Shown here: positions 43,011 through 52,115 of the stretch, one piece after another
Numbering within the stretch: position 1 is the first letter of the stretch
Layout: the number at the start of each line of letters is the position of its first letter
NCBI GenBank assembly: GCA_023397675.1
Contig: JAEWTV010000065.1
Span: 248,001 to 312,000, forward strand
DNA from: Bacillota bacterium
GTDB lineage: Bacteria; Bacillota; Clostridia; Acetivibrionales; JANLFN01
Length of the DNA: 64,000 nucleotides
Direction: 5' to 3'
Position numbers and translations under genes: made by a program
The notes under the pieces: model-generated
Told to the model about the DNA's origin: nothing
What the model saw: only the letters and a program-made list of their open reading frames with translations
Databases searched by the model: none

Positions 43011-43988
43011 TTATTCCTTAATATTCCTTAGCGGTAAGTTCTCATTATATGATCTTATTTGCGGCCCAATTAGTTTGAAATCTCTTCTCCTGCAATAAAT
43101 TGTATGAGGTAGATGCACTATGTTCCACATTATGCCTTTTACTACCAACCACTTTAGGTTATAATCAGCCTTATCTGTAGGGGATTGAGTTGTTTTTTTA
43201 TCTTTGTGACGATTTTTTAATCCCGATAAAAGAGCTTTAATATTTTCTTTTAATGCATAAGGTATATACTTTAAATCAAAATTTTTAATTATAAACCTGA
43301 ATTGATTTCTCATCATGTAATACCTGTTAAACCAGGTTGGAGTGCTTCCCATTTCCTTATGCCAAGTATACGCATCAGGTACATAAATTAAATCGTACCC
43401 TGCCCGTATAATCCTTGCACAAAGATCAGTTTCCTCAAAATAAGCAAAATATGTTTTATCCAGAAAACCCATCTTATCTATTATTTCCCTCTTCAGTATC
43501 ATTGAGCAGCCTGACAGATAATCTACAGGTGTTATAGGGCTATCATCATTTATCCAGATAGCTTTCCCAGTCCGGCTGTGAATTTTCGGCAAGGTAAATA
43601 TGCACTTATCTCTATTTGTAAGAGATAGTATTTTTCCGCATACCCCTGCAACATTTTGTGGCCCTATTGCATTAACATATTTCTGAATGGTCTCTGAATG
43701 TAACTCGGTATCATTGTTAAGTAAATATATATATTCGCCATTGCAGAATTTTAAGCCTATGCTATTTCCAATTGCAAAACCATAATTTTTATTATTTTCT
43801 ATTATTTTAACCTCAGGAAAGTTCTCTTTAACAAATTCAATTGATCCATCTTTGGATGCATTGTCAACAAAAATCACTTCAATATTCTCGTAGGATTGTT
43901 TGTATACGCTTGACAGACAATCTTTTAAAAAGTGCTTCCCATTCCAATTTACAATTATTATAGAAACAAGGCCTTTGTAATAAACCAT
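43011..43988 (-). CDS. Family 2 glycosyltransferase, rhamnosyltransferase-like
   Basis: A 325-residue GT2 protein with SIIIVNWNGKHFLKDCLSSV, VDNASKDGSIEF, DxD in LLNNDTELH and FAYFEETDLCARIIRAGYD. This set is common in rhamnosyltransferases, which fits the dTDP-rhamnose genes nearby. The C-terminal 90 residues are basic and probably peripheral to the membrane. It follows the fusion-protein gene by 38 bases. Confidence 0.9.
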   Translation of the reverse strand: MVYYKGLVSIIIVNWNGKHFLKDCLSSVYKQSYENIEVIFVDNASKDGSIEFVKENFPEVKIIENNKNYGFAIGNSIGLKFCNGEYIYLLNNDTELHSETIQKYVNAIGPQNVAGVCGKILSLTNRDKCIFTLPKIHSRTGKAIWINDDSPITPVDYLSGCSMILKREIIDKMGFLDKTYFAYFEETDLCARIIRAGYDLIYVPDAYTWHKEMGSTPTWFNRYYMMRNQFRFIIKNFDLKYIPYALKENIKALLSGLKNRHKDKKTTQSPTDKADYNLKWLVVKGIMWNIVHLPHTIYCRRRDFKLIGPQIRSYNENLPLRNIKE

Positions 43989-44026
43989 TATATATCCTTT
44001 CAGTTAAGAAATTATTTACGTAAAGC

Positions 44027-46879
44027 CTATATAACATCAAATTCTTTTCTAATTTGTTTAAAACGTGCATGCCATGAATTATTTCGGGCAAGTTGAATTC
44101 TTTTGTTAGCCAATTCTATATCATTCTCACTTAATGCCACTTCCAGTTTATTAAGAAAATCCTCCTTATCATCGGCCAGGTAACAATACTCACTATATTG
44201 TTCAAGCTCAGGGAGCCTGACTGAAACCATAGGCTTGCCACAGCTAATATACTCATAGAATTTTACAGGGTTTGTTGCTAAAGTTAATGGTATTATTTTA
44301 AATGGAATTGTACACACATCGAAATAATAGAGATACCCTGGTAAATCTTTGTACTGTTTTTCACCTAAAAAATATACATTTGAAAGATCTTTTACTCTTG
44401 AAGTATCACAACCATTGATAGCTCCAATCAGAACAAAATTCCAATCTGGTTTTTGTCTGGCGCAATACTCGAATAACTTGATATCAAACCATTCTGCAAT
44501 TGCACCATAGTACCCAATAATAGGTTTACCCTTTAAATAATCGAGTTCACCATTCGGACATGGGTTGTTAAAATGCGAGAAATCTGTGCCATTTCTGACT
44601 AAAATAACATTTTTATTTTCTTTCTTTGCTTTATCTTCCAAAAGCTTGGAAGTAACTATTATTAAGTCTGAATTTTTCAACAAATATTCTTCATCATTAA
44701 GCGCATCTTTTGAGTTCCCATCAAATCCACTATGATCGTCCATACAGTCAAAAATAACTTTTCCCGCCAAGCTACTTGACAATTTAAAAACTAAACGAGA
44801 CCATCCTGGATGCTGTACTACATATGTAAGCTCATTTAATTTAATATTCTTTACAAAAGAGCAAAAACCATTATATAAATTATTTAAATTACCGCAATCC
44901 AACCTATCCCTGTATATACTAAACTTACTACTACCAAACAAATGCAGCTCAAATATTCCTTCCTGCAGATTAAATATTGATATATCAAGTTCCGCTTGTT
45001 TCTCATTACTATAAACATAGCCCCGACTTTTAATATCCAATGAAAGATAAATAACCGTATAACCATTTTTAGCAAACTCCGAAATAATGTGTTGAGGACG
45101 CTGCCATCTGAAATTCCACGGTATCACTGGAAATACAATTATTACTTTCCCATTATTTTTAGAAATAGAATTTTGAACACCTTCAAAATCAGTTTTTTTC
45201 AATTTATATTTATATTTTTCAATGATAAAACGGGGAACTATTTTTTTTAAAAATTTTTTCACAACTGATTTAATTAGACCTAGAATTCCATCTTTTCTAT
45301 ACTTATTTTTTGCTCTATCCTTATAAATAAGAATTTTCTCTATTATCCTGAATAAAAATGACTTGTCAAGTATTTCAAGCCTGAGCTTCATACCATATGC
45401 CCAGTCGGATATATTTATTAATTCTGAATTAAGTACTCTCTCACGTTCAGACAAATCTTTGATTTTTTCTATCTGTATAGCGATTTCCTGGTCTTTTATG
45501 AGACTTGCATTGTTTTGCTCATTTATAAATTCATTCAATATATTAAATTGTTTTTTATAAAAATTCAATTCTGCGTAGGAACTTAATGAAACATTTGCTT
45601 GTATCGTTGAGTGCTGCCTGTATTCCAGCAAAGGTTCGGAAACCCCTTTTGCCCCCCATCCTTTTTTTATCATATTTAAGAACAGGTTATAGTCTTCGGG
45701 AACTTCATCCTTTTGTCTATAACCTCCAACGTCATAAAAAGCACTCCTTTTATATAAGGATGAACCATGAATAAAATTTCCTTTATCTAATTCATTTCTG
45801 TTAAACTCGGGAAAATTGATAATATAATAATAGTCATTAACTATTGGACCTTTTCTGTTGTCCGGGAATTCACTATAAACCAACTTTGCCCTTTGACCAA
45901 ATAAAGCAAAATCAGTGTATGCAACCGCAATACTATTATTAGAATCCAATATTTCAGCTGTCTTTTCAATGTAATCACTTCTGAATCTATTATCTGCCCC
46001 TAAAAAACATATGTAATCACTTTTTGTTAACGAAACTGCTTTATTGAAATGGTCAACAATACCTAAGTTATGATCGTTCCTGTTGAACTTAATTATACTA
46101 GGATATTTTTTAGCATATTCTAAGCCGATATCCATTGTGTTGTCCTGTGAAAAGTCGTCACTAATCAGAATTTCATCTACAGGTCTTGTCTGCCTTAAAA
46201 CCGATTCAATCGCCTCAACTAAAAAAGAACCGTAATTATAGGATGCAATTATTACACTAATAGTACCTTTTTTAAAGCTAGTATCATTTATAACTGTAAT
46301 CCTATTGAGCTTATACCTATCAGAATCATTTCCCTGATTACAGGACACCGCACCCCTGAATATTTTTTTTGCCTCGTCAACTACTGTATTATTAAAATCA
46401 CCATATGGGTATGCAAACCACTTAAATGAGTTGTTGCCTAATGCAAGTAATTCATCAGGTACCAACAATTCTTCAATTATCTTATTTTTATCTACCATAT
46501 AGCTTAGATTAATATGTGATTTTGTGTGCCACTGAATGCGCCCACCATGAGTAGCTAATTTGTTTAAATCATCATAAGAAGCAAAATCTGCATTAGGCTC
46601 TGTAGTATCAAATTCATTACCCTTTCCTATATAATCACTAGTAATAAAAACTTCAAATGGATAATTAAACTTCTCCAAAATGGGTAACGCATATTCAACT
46701 ATGTTTTTATAACCACCATCAAAAGTAATTACTACGTGCTCAGGATTAGTAGGATCATAGTCATCAAGGTATACAATCTTCTTACACTTTAACTCACACA
46801 TTTGCCTATAAAAATTGTCTGCATCAACCCACCACTCGGTCAAAGACTCAAGAAAAACCTTATGATACATTAATATCAT
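44027..46879 (-). CDS. Three-domain fusion: polysaccharide-deacetylase-like, GT2 and GT-B transferase
   Basis: A 950-residue protein. Residues 1-200 form a NodB-type deacetylase-like domain with HTKSH (the HxxxH metal pair) and FAYPYGDF, but the first motif reads TFDGGY, so the usual second aspartate (position 55) is glycine. Residues about 208-440 are a GT2 domain (SVIIASYNYGSFLVEAIESV, SDDFSQDNT, LGADNRF). A charged coiled coil follows at about 450-500. Residues about 576-945 are a GT-B domain like the gene at 41905 (FRWQRPQHII, FDCMDDHSG, YYGAIAEWFDIKL). It overlaps the methyltransferase gene by four bases. Confidence 0.88.
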   Translation of the reverse strand: MILMYHKVFLESLTEWWVDADNFYRQMCELKCKKIVYLDDYDPTNPEHVVITFDGGYKNIVEYALPILEKFNYPFEVFITSDYIGKGNEFDTTEPNADFASYDDLNKLATHGGRIQWHTKSHINLSYMVDKNKIIEELLVPDELLALGNNSFKWFAYPYGDFNNTVVDEAKKIFRGAVSCNQGNDSDRYKLNRITVINDTSFKKGTISVIIASYNYGSFLVEAIESVLRQTRPVDEILISDDFSQDNTMDIGLEYAKKYPSIIKFNRNDHNLGIVDHFNKAVSLTKSDYICFLGADNRFRSDYIEKTAEILDSNNSIAVAYTDFALFGQRAKLVYSEFPDNRKGPIVNDYYYIINFPEFNRNELDKGNFIHGSSLYKRSAFYDVGGYRQKDEVPEDYNLFLNMIKKGWGAKGVSEPLLEYRQHSTIQANVSLSSYAELNFYKKQFNILNEFINEQNNASLIKDQEIAIQIEKIKDLSERERVLNSELINISDWAYGMKLRLEILDKSFLFRIIEKILIYKDRAKNKYRKDGILGLIKSVVKKFLKKIVPRFIIEKYKYKLKKTDFEGVQNSISKNNGKVIIVFPVIPWNFRWQRPQHIISEFAKNGYTVIYLSLDIKSRGYVYSNEKQAELDISIFNLQEGIFELHLFGSSKFSIYRDRLDCGNLNNLYNGFCSFVKNIKLNELTYVVQHPGWSRLVFKLSSSLAGKVIFDCMDDHSGFDGNSKDALNDEEYLLKNSDLIIVTSKLLEDKAKKENKNVILVRNGTDFSHFNNPCPNGELDYLKGKPIIGYYGAIAEWFDIKLFEYCARQKPDWNFVLIGAINGCDTSRVKDLSNVYFLGEKQYKDLPGYLYYFDVCTIPFKIIPLTLATNPVKFYEYISCGKPMVSVRLPELEQYSEYCYLADDKEDFLNKLEVALSENDIELANKRIQLARNNSWHARFKQIRKEFDVI

Positions 46880-47403
46880 TTCACATATACCTCCAAACGG
46901 TGGGTGAAATCACGATACTTATAAAAATATTCTTTTAGCATCAAATACGGGAAGCGAAGTTTATACCAATCTTCTATATGTACACTTACAAGTACGCCAC
47001 TTTTATCCAATAATTTATCGAGAACAGTATAAATTAAATTGTAAGAATTACCTATATATTGCGGATAGAGAACACCAGTTATAATTATTAAATCGTACTT
47101 ATCTGTTAATTTGTTTTGAAGCTCAAAAATTGATGAGTGTAAAAAATTTATCCTTTGAGACTGATAGAGTCGTGCTTTGTTAATAGCTTCAAGTGAAATA
47201 TCGACACCCAAAATATTTTTACCTGGTAAATCCCTTGTTATAAATCCTTGCCCACAGCCGATATCCAATACATTTCTGTAGTCTTTCACAGGTATTTCGC
47301 TTAAAAGAATATTTTTTCTATTTAAATCATCACTATTATTTTCATATTTCCACGGGTCGTCCTGTTTATACCAATTTTCTAATTCATTAATTGGTTGTAA
47401 CAT
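46876..47403 (-). CDS. Small class I SAM-dependent methyltransferase
   Basis: A 175-residue methyltransferase with WYKQDDPWKYENN at the N-terminus, motif I NVLDIGCGQGFITRDL, acidic GVDISLEAI and YDLIIITGVLYPQYIGNSYNLIYTVLDKLLDKSGVLVSVHIED. The N-terminal DPW pattern resembles NodS-like N-methyltransferases of chitooligosaccharides. Placed directly before a fusion protein with a deacetylase-like domain, it may methylate an amino sugar, but that is inference. Its stop overlaps the fusion gene's ATG. Confidence 0.83.
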   Translation of the reverse strand: MLQPINELENWYKQDDPWKYENNSDDLNRKNILLSEIPVKDYRNVLDIGCGQGFITRDLPGKNILGVDISLEAINKARLYQSQRINFLHSSIFELQNKLTDKYDLIIITGVLYPQYIGNSYNLIYTVLDKLLDKSGVLVSVHIEDWYKLRFPYLMLKEYFYKYRDFTHRLEVYVK

Positions 47404-47405
47404 TG

Positions 47406-48770
47406 TTAAACACCTTCTATCATATTTTCATTGACAATAAAATTATCAACTGTCACCGGTATACCAACAAGTGACCACCTTATCTGATTAGGTAAATCCG
47501 TAGATTTAAAAAGTACGACATTATCAATCCAATCATAGAATACAGTTGAATTTATATCATCAGCCATAATTATATTTGTTGAATAACTCCCTGCACGCAA
47601 ATAGTTTACAAAATGAAATTCCGTACAATAAGTATTTTCCTTATGAATATCCTTAATAGGAGAATTTTCATAAACGTTATTAGTTCCAATCAATTCTAAT
47701 TGATTTTTATCTTTTATGTAAAAAGCTATAACCAATTGATCTAGATTAATACTGGATTTATAAAAAACTTTGAGTATTACTTTTTGAGCAAAATATATCT
47801 CAGAAGTTGGATTCCCTTTTTCATCTGTCAGATATGAATAAATAATTCTAGCATCTCCGCTACCCTGCCTGAAATACTCTGCATTTTTTTTGAACACATC
47901 AAGATACCCTACTGAATAAAATTTATCTAAAGAAAGTTCATTTATGTTCTTAAATTTGGGTTCAGATTTATCTATTTGATCATTTTTTTGATCTATTATC
48001 TTTTCTTGGGTTTCATTCAGTTTAAAATAACCGATTGAATCCATTTGTTCACCAATATATAGATTGCATATTTCTCCACTGCTACCATAAGCCTTAAGCT
48101 TTCCTTTGTCCAAATGAATGCACATATTGCATAAGCTTTTCACAGCTGACATATCATGACTTACGAATAATATTGTTGAACCCTTTTCAATTATACTCTT
48201 CATTTTTTTCATACTTTTAGCCTGAAAATACATATCTCCTACAGAAAGTGCCTCATCAACAATAAGAATTTCCGGTTCTACAATAGTTGCCAAAGCAAAT
48301 GCCAATCTTACAAACATTCCGCTTGAATAACTTTTAACAGGCTGTTTCGCAAAATCCCCTATATCAGCAAAAGAAAGTATATCATCTACTTTCTCATCCA
48401 TTTCTTCTTTAGAATATCCCATTACCATCCCATTAAAATAAATATTCTCTATACCTGTATAATCTAGATTAAATCCAGCACCCAATTCCAATAGTGCAGA
48501 TATCTTGCCCTTTACATCAATTATACCTGTCGAAGGTGTTAAAACTCCTGTCAATATTTTTAACAGTGTTGATTTTCCTGAGCCATTTTTTCCGATGATT
48601 CCTACGGTTTCACCCTTTTTTATTTCAAAGCTGATATCATTTAGTGCATAAAAATCTTTATGATAACTTTTTTTTAATGGGTTAACTGATTCTTTAAGCC
48701 GATCAATCGGCCTATCATATAACTTGTATATTTTCGATAAATGTTCTACTTTAATTACTGTGTCATCCAT
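47406..48770 (-). CDS. ABC transporter ATPase for polysaccharide export, Wzt-like with C-terminal glycan-recognition domain
   Basis: An ATPase of about 454 residues. The ABC domain (to about 240) has Walker A GKNGSGKST, signature YSSGM, Walker B EILIVDEAL and the H-loop FVSHD. After a linker, residues about 275-450 form a Wzt-C-type beta-sandwich beginning near RQGSGDARI. In ABC-dependent O-antigen export this domain reads the terminus of the finished chain and makes export substrate-specific. I prefer the ATG of MDDTVIKVEHLSKIYK, preceded by AGAGGA; the longer frame to 48797 has no ribosome site. The permease gene is next upstream. Confidence 0.92.
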   Translation of the reverse strand: MDDTVIKVEHLSKIYKLYDRPIDRLKESVNPLKKSYHKDFYALNDISFEIKKGETVGIIGKNGSGKSTLLKILTGVLTPSTGIIDVKGKISALLELGAGFNLDYTGIENIYFNGMVMGYSKEEMDEKVDDILSFADIGDFAKQPVKSYSSGMFVRLAFALATIVEPEILIVDEALSVGDMYFQAKSMKKMKSIIEKGSTILFVSHDMSAVKSLCNMCIHLDKGKLKAYGSSGEICNLYIGEQMDSIGYFKLNETQEKIIDQKNDQIDKSEPKFKNINELSLDKFYSVGYLDVFKKNAEYFRQGSGDARIIYSYLTDEKGNPTSEIYFAQKVILKVFYKSSINLDQLVIAFYIKDKNQLELIGTNNVYENSPIKDIHKENTYCTEFHFVNYLRAGSYSTNIIMADDINSTVFYDWIDNVVLFKSTDLPNQIRWSLVGIPVTVDNFIVNENMIEGV

Positions 48771-48803
48771 CCAAAAGAATCCTCTTTTCATTAACAATAA
48801 TGC

Positions 48804-49613
48804 TTAAAGTACATCAGCAAAATGTGGCCTTAATCTCTTAAAAAGTAGCACACCAATTACTAATAACCCCAAAGTAATCAACCAAAAGTTTATGGTTAGA
48901 TTATAATGGTTCCAGAACCAAACATGGTTTATAAATGTATCCCTATACCCCTCTATTATATAATAAAAAGGATTCAATTTAAAAATAAAATGGTATTTAT
49001 CAGGCATTATACTAAAAGACCAAAAAATAGGCGTAAGCCAAAATCCAAACTGTACCACTATCGCCACAATCTGTCCTAAGTCACGTATAAATATAATTAA
49101 AGATGACGTTACCCAAGAAATTCCCATGACTAACATAATTGTAGCAAATAAATAATAAATAACTTGTAAATTATATATACTTGGCTTAAATCCATAGAGA
49201 ATAAAAAATACAAACAAAATAGCAATAAAGAAAATATGAATAAAAAGGGCAGATAGTATTCTGATAATCGGCAAAGCACTGACTCTAAAAACAACTTTTT
49301 TTACAAGGTAACTATTATCTATGATTGAACTAGACGCACCAAGTATGCTTTCTGATATAAAGAACCAAGGTATCATTCCACATATGAGCCATAAAATAAA
49401 AGGAACATTCTGTACTGGTGTAGATTTAAATCCAATTTGGAAAACAAACCAAAATATAAAAATAGTAATTACAGGTTGAACAAAAGCCCAAACAATTCCG
49501 AGATATGAACCAAGATACCTTGATTTAAGATCCTTTTTTGCCAACTCAAGTATTAGTTTCCTGCTTTGAAAAATATCTATAAAAAAGCTTAGAAACCTCT
49601 TTAAATATTTCAT
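48804..49613 (-). CDS. ABC transporter permease for polysaccharide export, Wzm/TagG-like
   Basis: A 269-residue ABC-2 permease with six membrane helices. It has the family start ILELAKKDLKSRYLGSYLGIVWAFVQP, FILWLICGMIPWFFISE and YYIIEGYRDTFI in the C-terminal third. With the ATPase encoded next in line it forms the exporter that moves undecaprenyl-diphosphate-linked polymer across the membrane. Related pairs export O-antigens, teichoic acids and S-layer glycans. Confidence 0.94.
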   Translation of the reverse strand: MKYLKRFLSFFIDIFQSRKLILELAKKDLKSRYLGSYLGIVWAFVQPVITIFIFWFVFQIGFKSTPVQNVPFILWLICGMIPWFFISESILGASSSIIDNSYLVKKVVFRVSALPIIRILSALFIHIFFIAILFVFFILYGFKPSIYNLQVIYYLFATIMLVMGISWVTSSLIIFIRDLGQIVAIVVQFGFWLTPIFWSFSIMPDKYHFIFKLNPFYYIIEGYRDTFINHVWFWNHYNLTINFWLITLGLLVIGVLLFKRLRPHFADVL

Positions 49614-49648
49614 CTATGAATTAAGTCTCCTTTTATTTTCAAGTAACT

Positions 49649-50677
49649 TTATCTAGCTAAATATTTATAGCTTCCTGAAACGACATTATTTAACCATTCA
49701 GTATTTTTTTGATACCATTGTGTAACCTTTCTAATCCCTTCTCCAAAACGCACAGCAGGTTCCCAGCCCAGTTCATTCTTTATCTTTTCTGCATCAATAG
49801 CATATCTTCTATCATGTCCTAACCTATCTGATACATATTTTATAAGTGACTCTGGCTTTCCCAGTTCATTTAAAAGTAATTTTACTATTTCTATATTGGT
49901 TTTTTCATTATGCCCGCCAACATTATAAACCTCACCAGGCCTACCCTTGTGCATAACCAAATCTATAGCCTTGCAATGATCTTCAACGTACAACCAGTCT
50001 CTTATATTCAATCCATCTCCATAAACAGGAAGCTCCTTATCCTCTAATGCATTTGAAATCATAAGGGGTATAAGCTTTTCCGGGAATTGATATGGCCCGT
50101 AATTATTTGAGCACCTTGTGATATTAACATTAAGTCCAAAGGTTTCATGATAAGCTCTTACGAATAAATCAGCAGAAGCCTTGCTTGCAGAATACGGACT
50201 GTTTGGAGCAATTGGAGAATTCTCTGTAAAGTATCCCGTTTGGCCCAATGAACCATACACTTCATCTGTTGATATTTGTAAATACTTATTATTTTTACTT
50301 AAGTTTTTACCTAATAGCCAATGCTTCCTACATGCATCTAAAAGCACCTGCGTACCGAGAACATTTGTTTTAACAAAAATCTGAGGATCGGCAATACTTC
50401 TGTCAACATGGGATTCAGCAGCAAAATTCACTACAAAATCAGGATCATGCTCAAGAAATATATTGTCAACCAAATCCGTATCACAAATATCACCTTTTAT
50501 AAAGTAGTAATTTTTATTATTTTCAACGCTTCTTAGATTATAAAGGTTACCCGCATATGTAAGTGCATCAAGATTGATTACCTTGTAATCATGATATTTA
50601 TCAAGTAAATATATTATAAAGTTACTTCCTATGAATCCAGCCCCACCTGTAACCAGAACCGTTTTACTGGTATCCAA
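49649..50677 (-). CDS. rfbB: dTDP-glucose 4,6-dehydratase
   Basis: A 342-residue extended SDR enzyme, second step of dTDP-L-rhamnose synthesis. The NAD motif VTGGAGFIGSNFI, FAAESHVDRSI, STDEVYGSL, the catalytic YxxxK in SPYSASKASAD and RCSNNYGPYQFPEKLIPLMI are all diagnostic. The TTG start is supported by GGAGGAAATAAG just upstream. It follows rfbC and precedes the exporter genes. Confidence 0.97.
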   Translation of the reverse strand: MDTSKTVLVTGGAGFIGSNFIIYLLDKYHDYKVINLDALTYAGNLYNLRSVENNKNYYFIKGDICDTDLVDNIFLEHDPDFVVNFAAESHVDRSIADPQIFVKTNVLGTQVLLDACRKHWLLGKNLSKNNKYLQISTDEVYGSLGQTGYFTENSPIAPNSPYSASKASADLFVRAYHETFGLNVNITRCSNNYGPYQFPEKLIPLMISNALEDKELPVYGDGLNIRDWLYVEDHCKAIDLVMHKGRPGEVYNVGGHNEKTNIEIVKLLLNELGKPESLIKYVSDRLGHDRRYAIDAEKIKNELGWEPAVRFGEGIRKVTQWYQKNTEWLNNVVSGSYKYLAR

Positions 50678-50693
50678 CTTATTTCCTCCTGTA

Positions 50694-51245
50694 CTATAAC
50701 TGTTGATCTTTTAATGGTTTAAAATTCTTATCCTTTTCAGACAATATAATATCATTTATTCCGTTAATCGGCCAATTTATATTAATTTCAGGATCGTTCC
50801 ACAGTATTCCACCCTCATCTTCCGGGTGGTATAATTCAGTACACTTATATGTAAATTCCGCTTCATCCGAAAGTACTAAAAAGCCATGCGCAAACCGCTC
50901 GGGAATATAAAGCTGCTTTTTGTTTTCTGCAGTTAATATAATACCGTACCATTTTTTATATGTAGGTGATTCTTTTCTTAAGTCAACAGCAACGTCATAA
51001 ACCTCTCCGGATATAACACGTACTAGTTTACCCTGTGGAAAGTTCTTTTGAAAATGCAGTCCTCTAAGAACTCCCTTTCTGGACTTTGACTGGTTGTCCT
51101 GAACAAAATCTGCCGTAATATTACCCTTTGCAAAGTCTTGATTATTATAGGTCTCCATGATGTATCCTCTTGAGTCCCCGAATACCCTTGTTTCTATAAC
51201 ATATAAACCATCTATTCCAGTTGAAAAAAATGAAAACTGCCCCAA
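50694..51245 (-). CDS. rfbC: dTDP-4-dehydrorhamnose 3,5-epimerase
   Basis: A 183-residue cupin-fold epimerase, third step of dTDP-L-rhamnose synthesis. It shows DSRGYIMETYN near the N-terminus, the catalytic histidine in RGLHFQKNFPQGKLVRVISG, the YIPERFAHGFLVLSD stretch and ILWNDPEINI. The length matches the family. A TTG start follows GAGGG at a 6-base distance. Confidence 0.97.
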   Translation of the reverse strand: MGQFSFFSTGIDGLYVIETRVFGDSRGYIMETYNNQDFAKGNITADFVQDNQSKSRKGVLRGLHFQKNFPQGKLVRVISGEVYDVAVDLRKESPTYKKWYGIILTAENKKQLYIPERFAHGFLVLSDEAEFTYKCTELYHPEDEGGILWNDPEININWPINGINDIILSEKDKNFKPLKDQQL

Positions 51246-51291
51246 TGTTGTTCCCTCACTTTTTAAACATTAATTATATAGTTGATTTATC

Positions 51292-52053
51292 TTATTCCTT
51301 ACCAACAGCTACTTCATCACCACAGAGTTTTTCAAAATTTATAGATATCTCTTTTGATAGAGTATTTGCATTCATAAGAGAATCAAAAGTACCTGCATCT
51401 GTCCACCAGCCCTTTAATAGGTCAAATGTCATCAAACCATTATTAATATATGCGTTATTGACATCTGTAATTTCCAACTCGCCTCTCGCAGATGGCTTCA
51501 GGCCTTTGATTATATCAAACACCTTTGCATCAAACATATATATTCCTGTCACACAATAATTACTTTTAGGTCTTTCCGGTTTTTCTTCTATCGATACTAT
51601 ATTTTTGCCATTAAGTTCTGCAACACCATACCTTTGAGGATCTTCGACACTCTTTATAAGTATTTTCGAACCTCTTTCCTGTTTAGCAAAGTTATATACA
51701 TATTCCGATATATCATCTTCAAAAATGTTATCTCCCAGGATTACTACACTCTTATCTCCATTAATGAAATTTTCAGCTAGTCCCAATGCTTGTGCAATGC
51801 CCCCTGCCTGGTCCTGGATTTTATAAGTGAATTCAATTCCTATTTCATAACCACTGCCCAACAGATTAACTACCGCCCCCATGTGCTCCTTGCCTGTAAC
51901 AACCAGAATTTCTGTAATTCCTGCCTGATAAAGCTTATATATAGGATAGTATATCATAGGATATCTGCCTACTGGAAGCAGGTGTTTATTAGTAACCTTT
52001 GTTAGTGGATAAAGCCTTGAGCCTGTCCCACCGGCAAGCACAATTCCTTTCAT
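51292..52053 (-). CDS. rfbA: Glucose-1-phosphate thymidylyltransferase, short form
   Basis: A nucleotidyltransferase of 253 residues that makes dTDP-glucose, the first step to dTDP-rhamnose. The N-terminal GIVLAGGTGSRLYPLTKVTNKHLLPVG with the catalytic motif, YKIQDQAGGIAQALGLAE and VILGDNIFEDDI are conserved. It is about 40 residues shorter than enterobacterial RfbA and lacks the C-terminal helical extension, as in many Gram-positive short forms. The ATG at 52053 follows GGAGG; the earlier start at 52074 would overlap that site. Confidence 0.94.
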   Translation of the reverse strand: MKGIVLAGGTGSRLYPLTKVTNKHLLPVGRYPMIYYPIYKLYQAGITEILVVTGKEHMGAVVNLLGSGYEIGIEFTYKIQDQAGGIAQALGLAENFINGDKSVVILGDNIFEDDISEYVYNFAKQERGSKILIKSVEDPQRYGVAELNGKNIVSIEEKPERPKSNYCVTGIYMFDAKVFDIIKGLKPSARGELEITDVNNAYINNGLMTFDLLKGWWTDAGTFDSLMNANTLSKEISINFEKLCGDEVAVGKE

Positions 52054-52115
52054 ATTGACCTCCATAGTTCCCATGATATAAATTATTCTATAAAATACTG
52101 TAATTTCTTTTTCGT

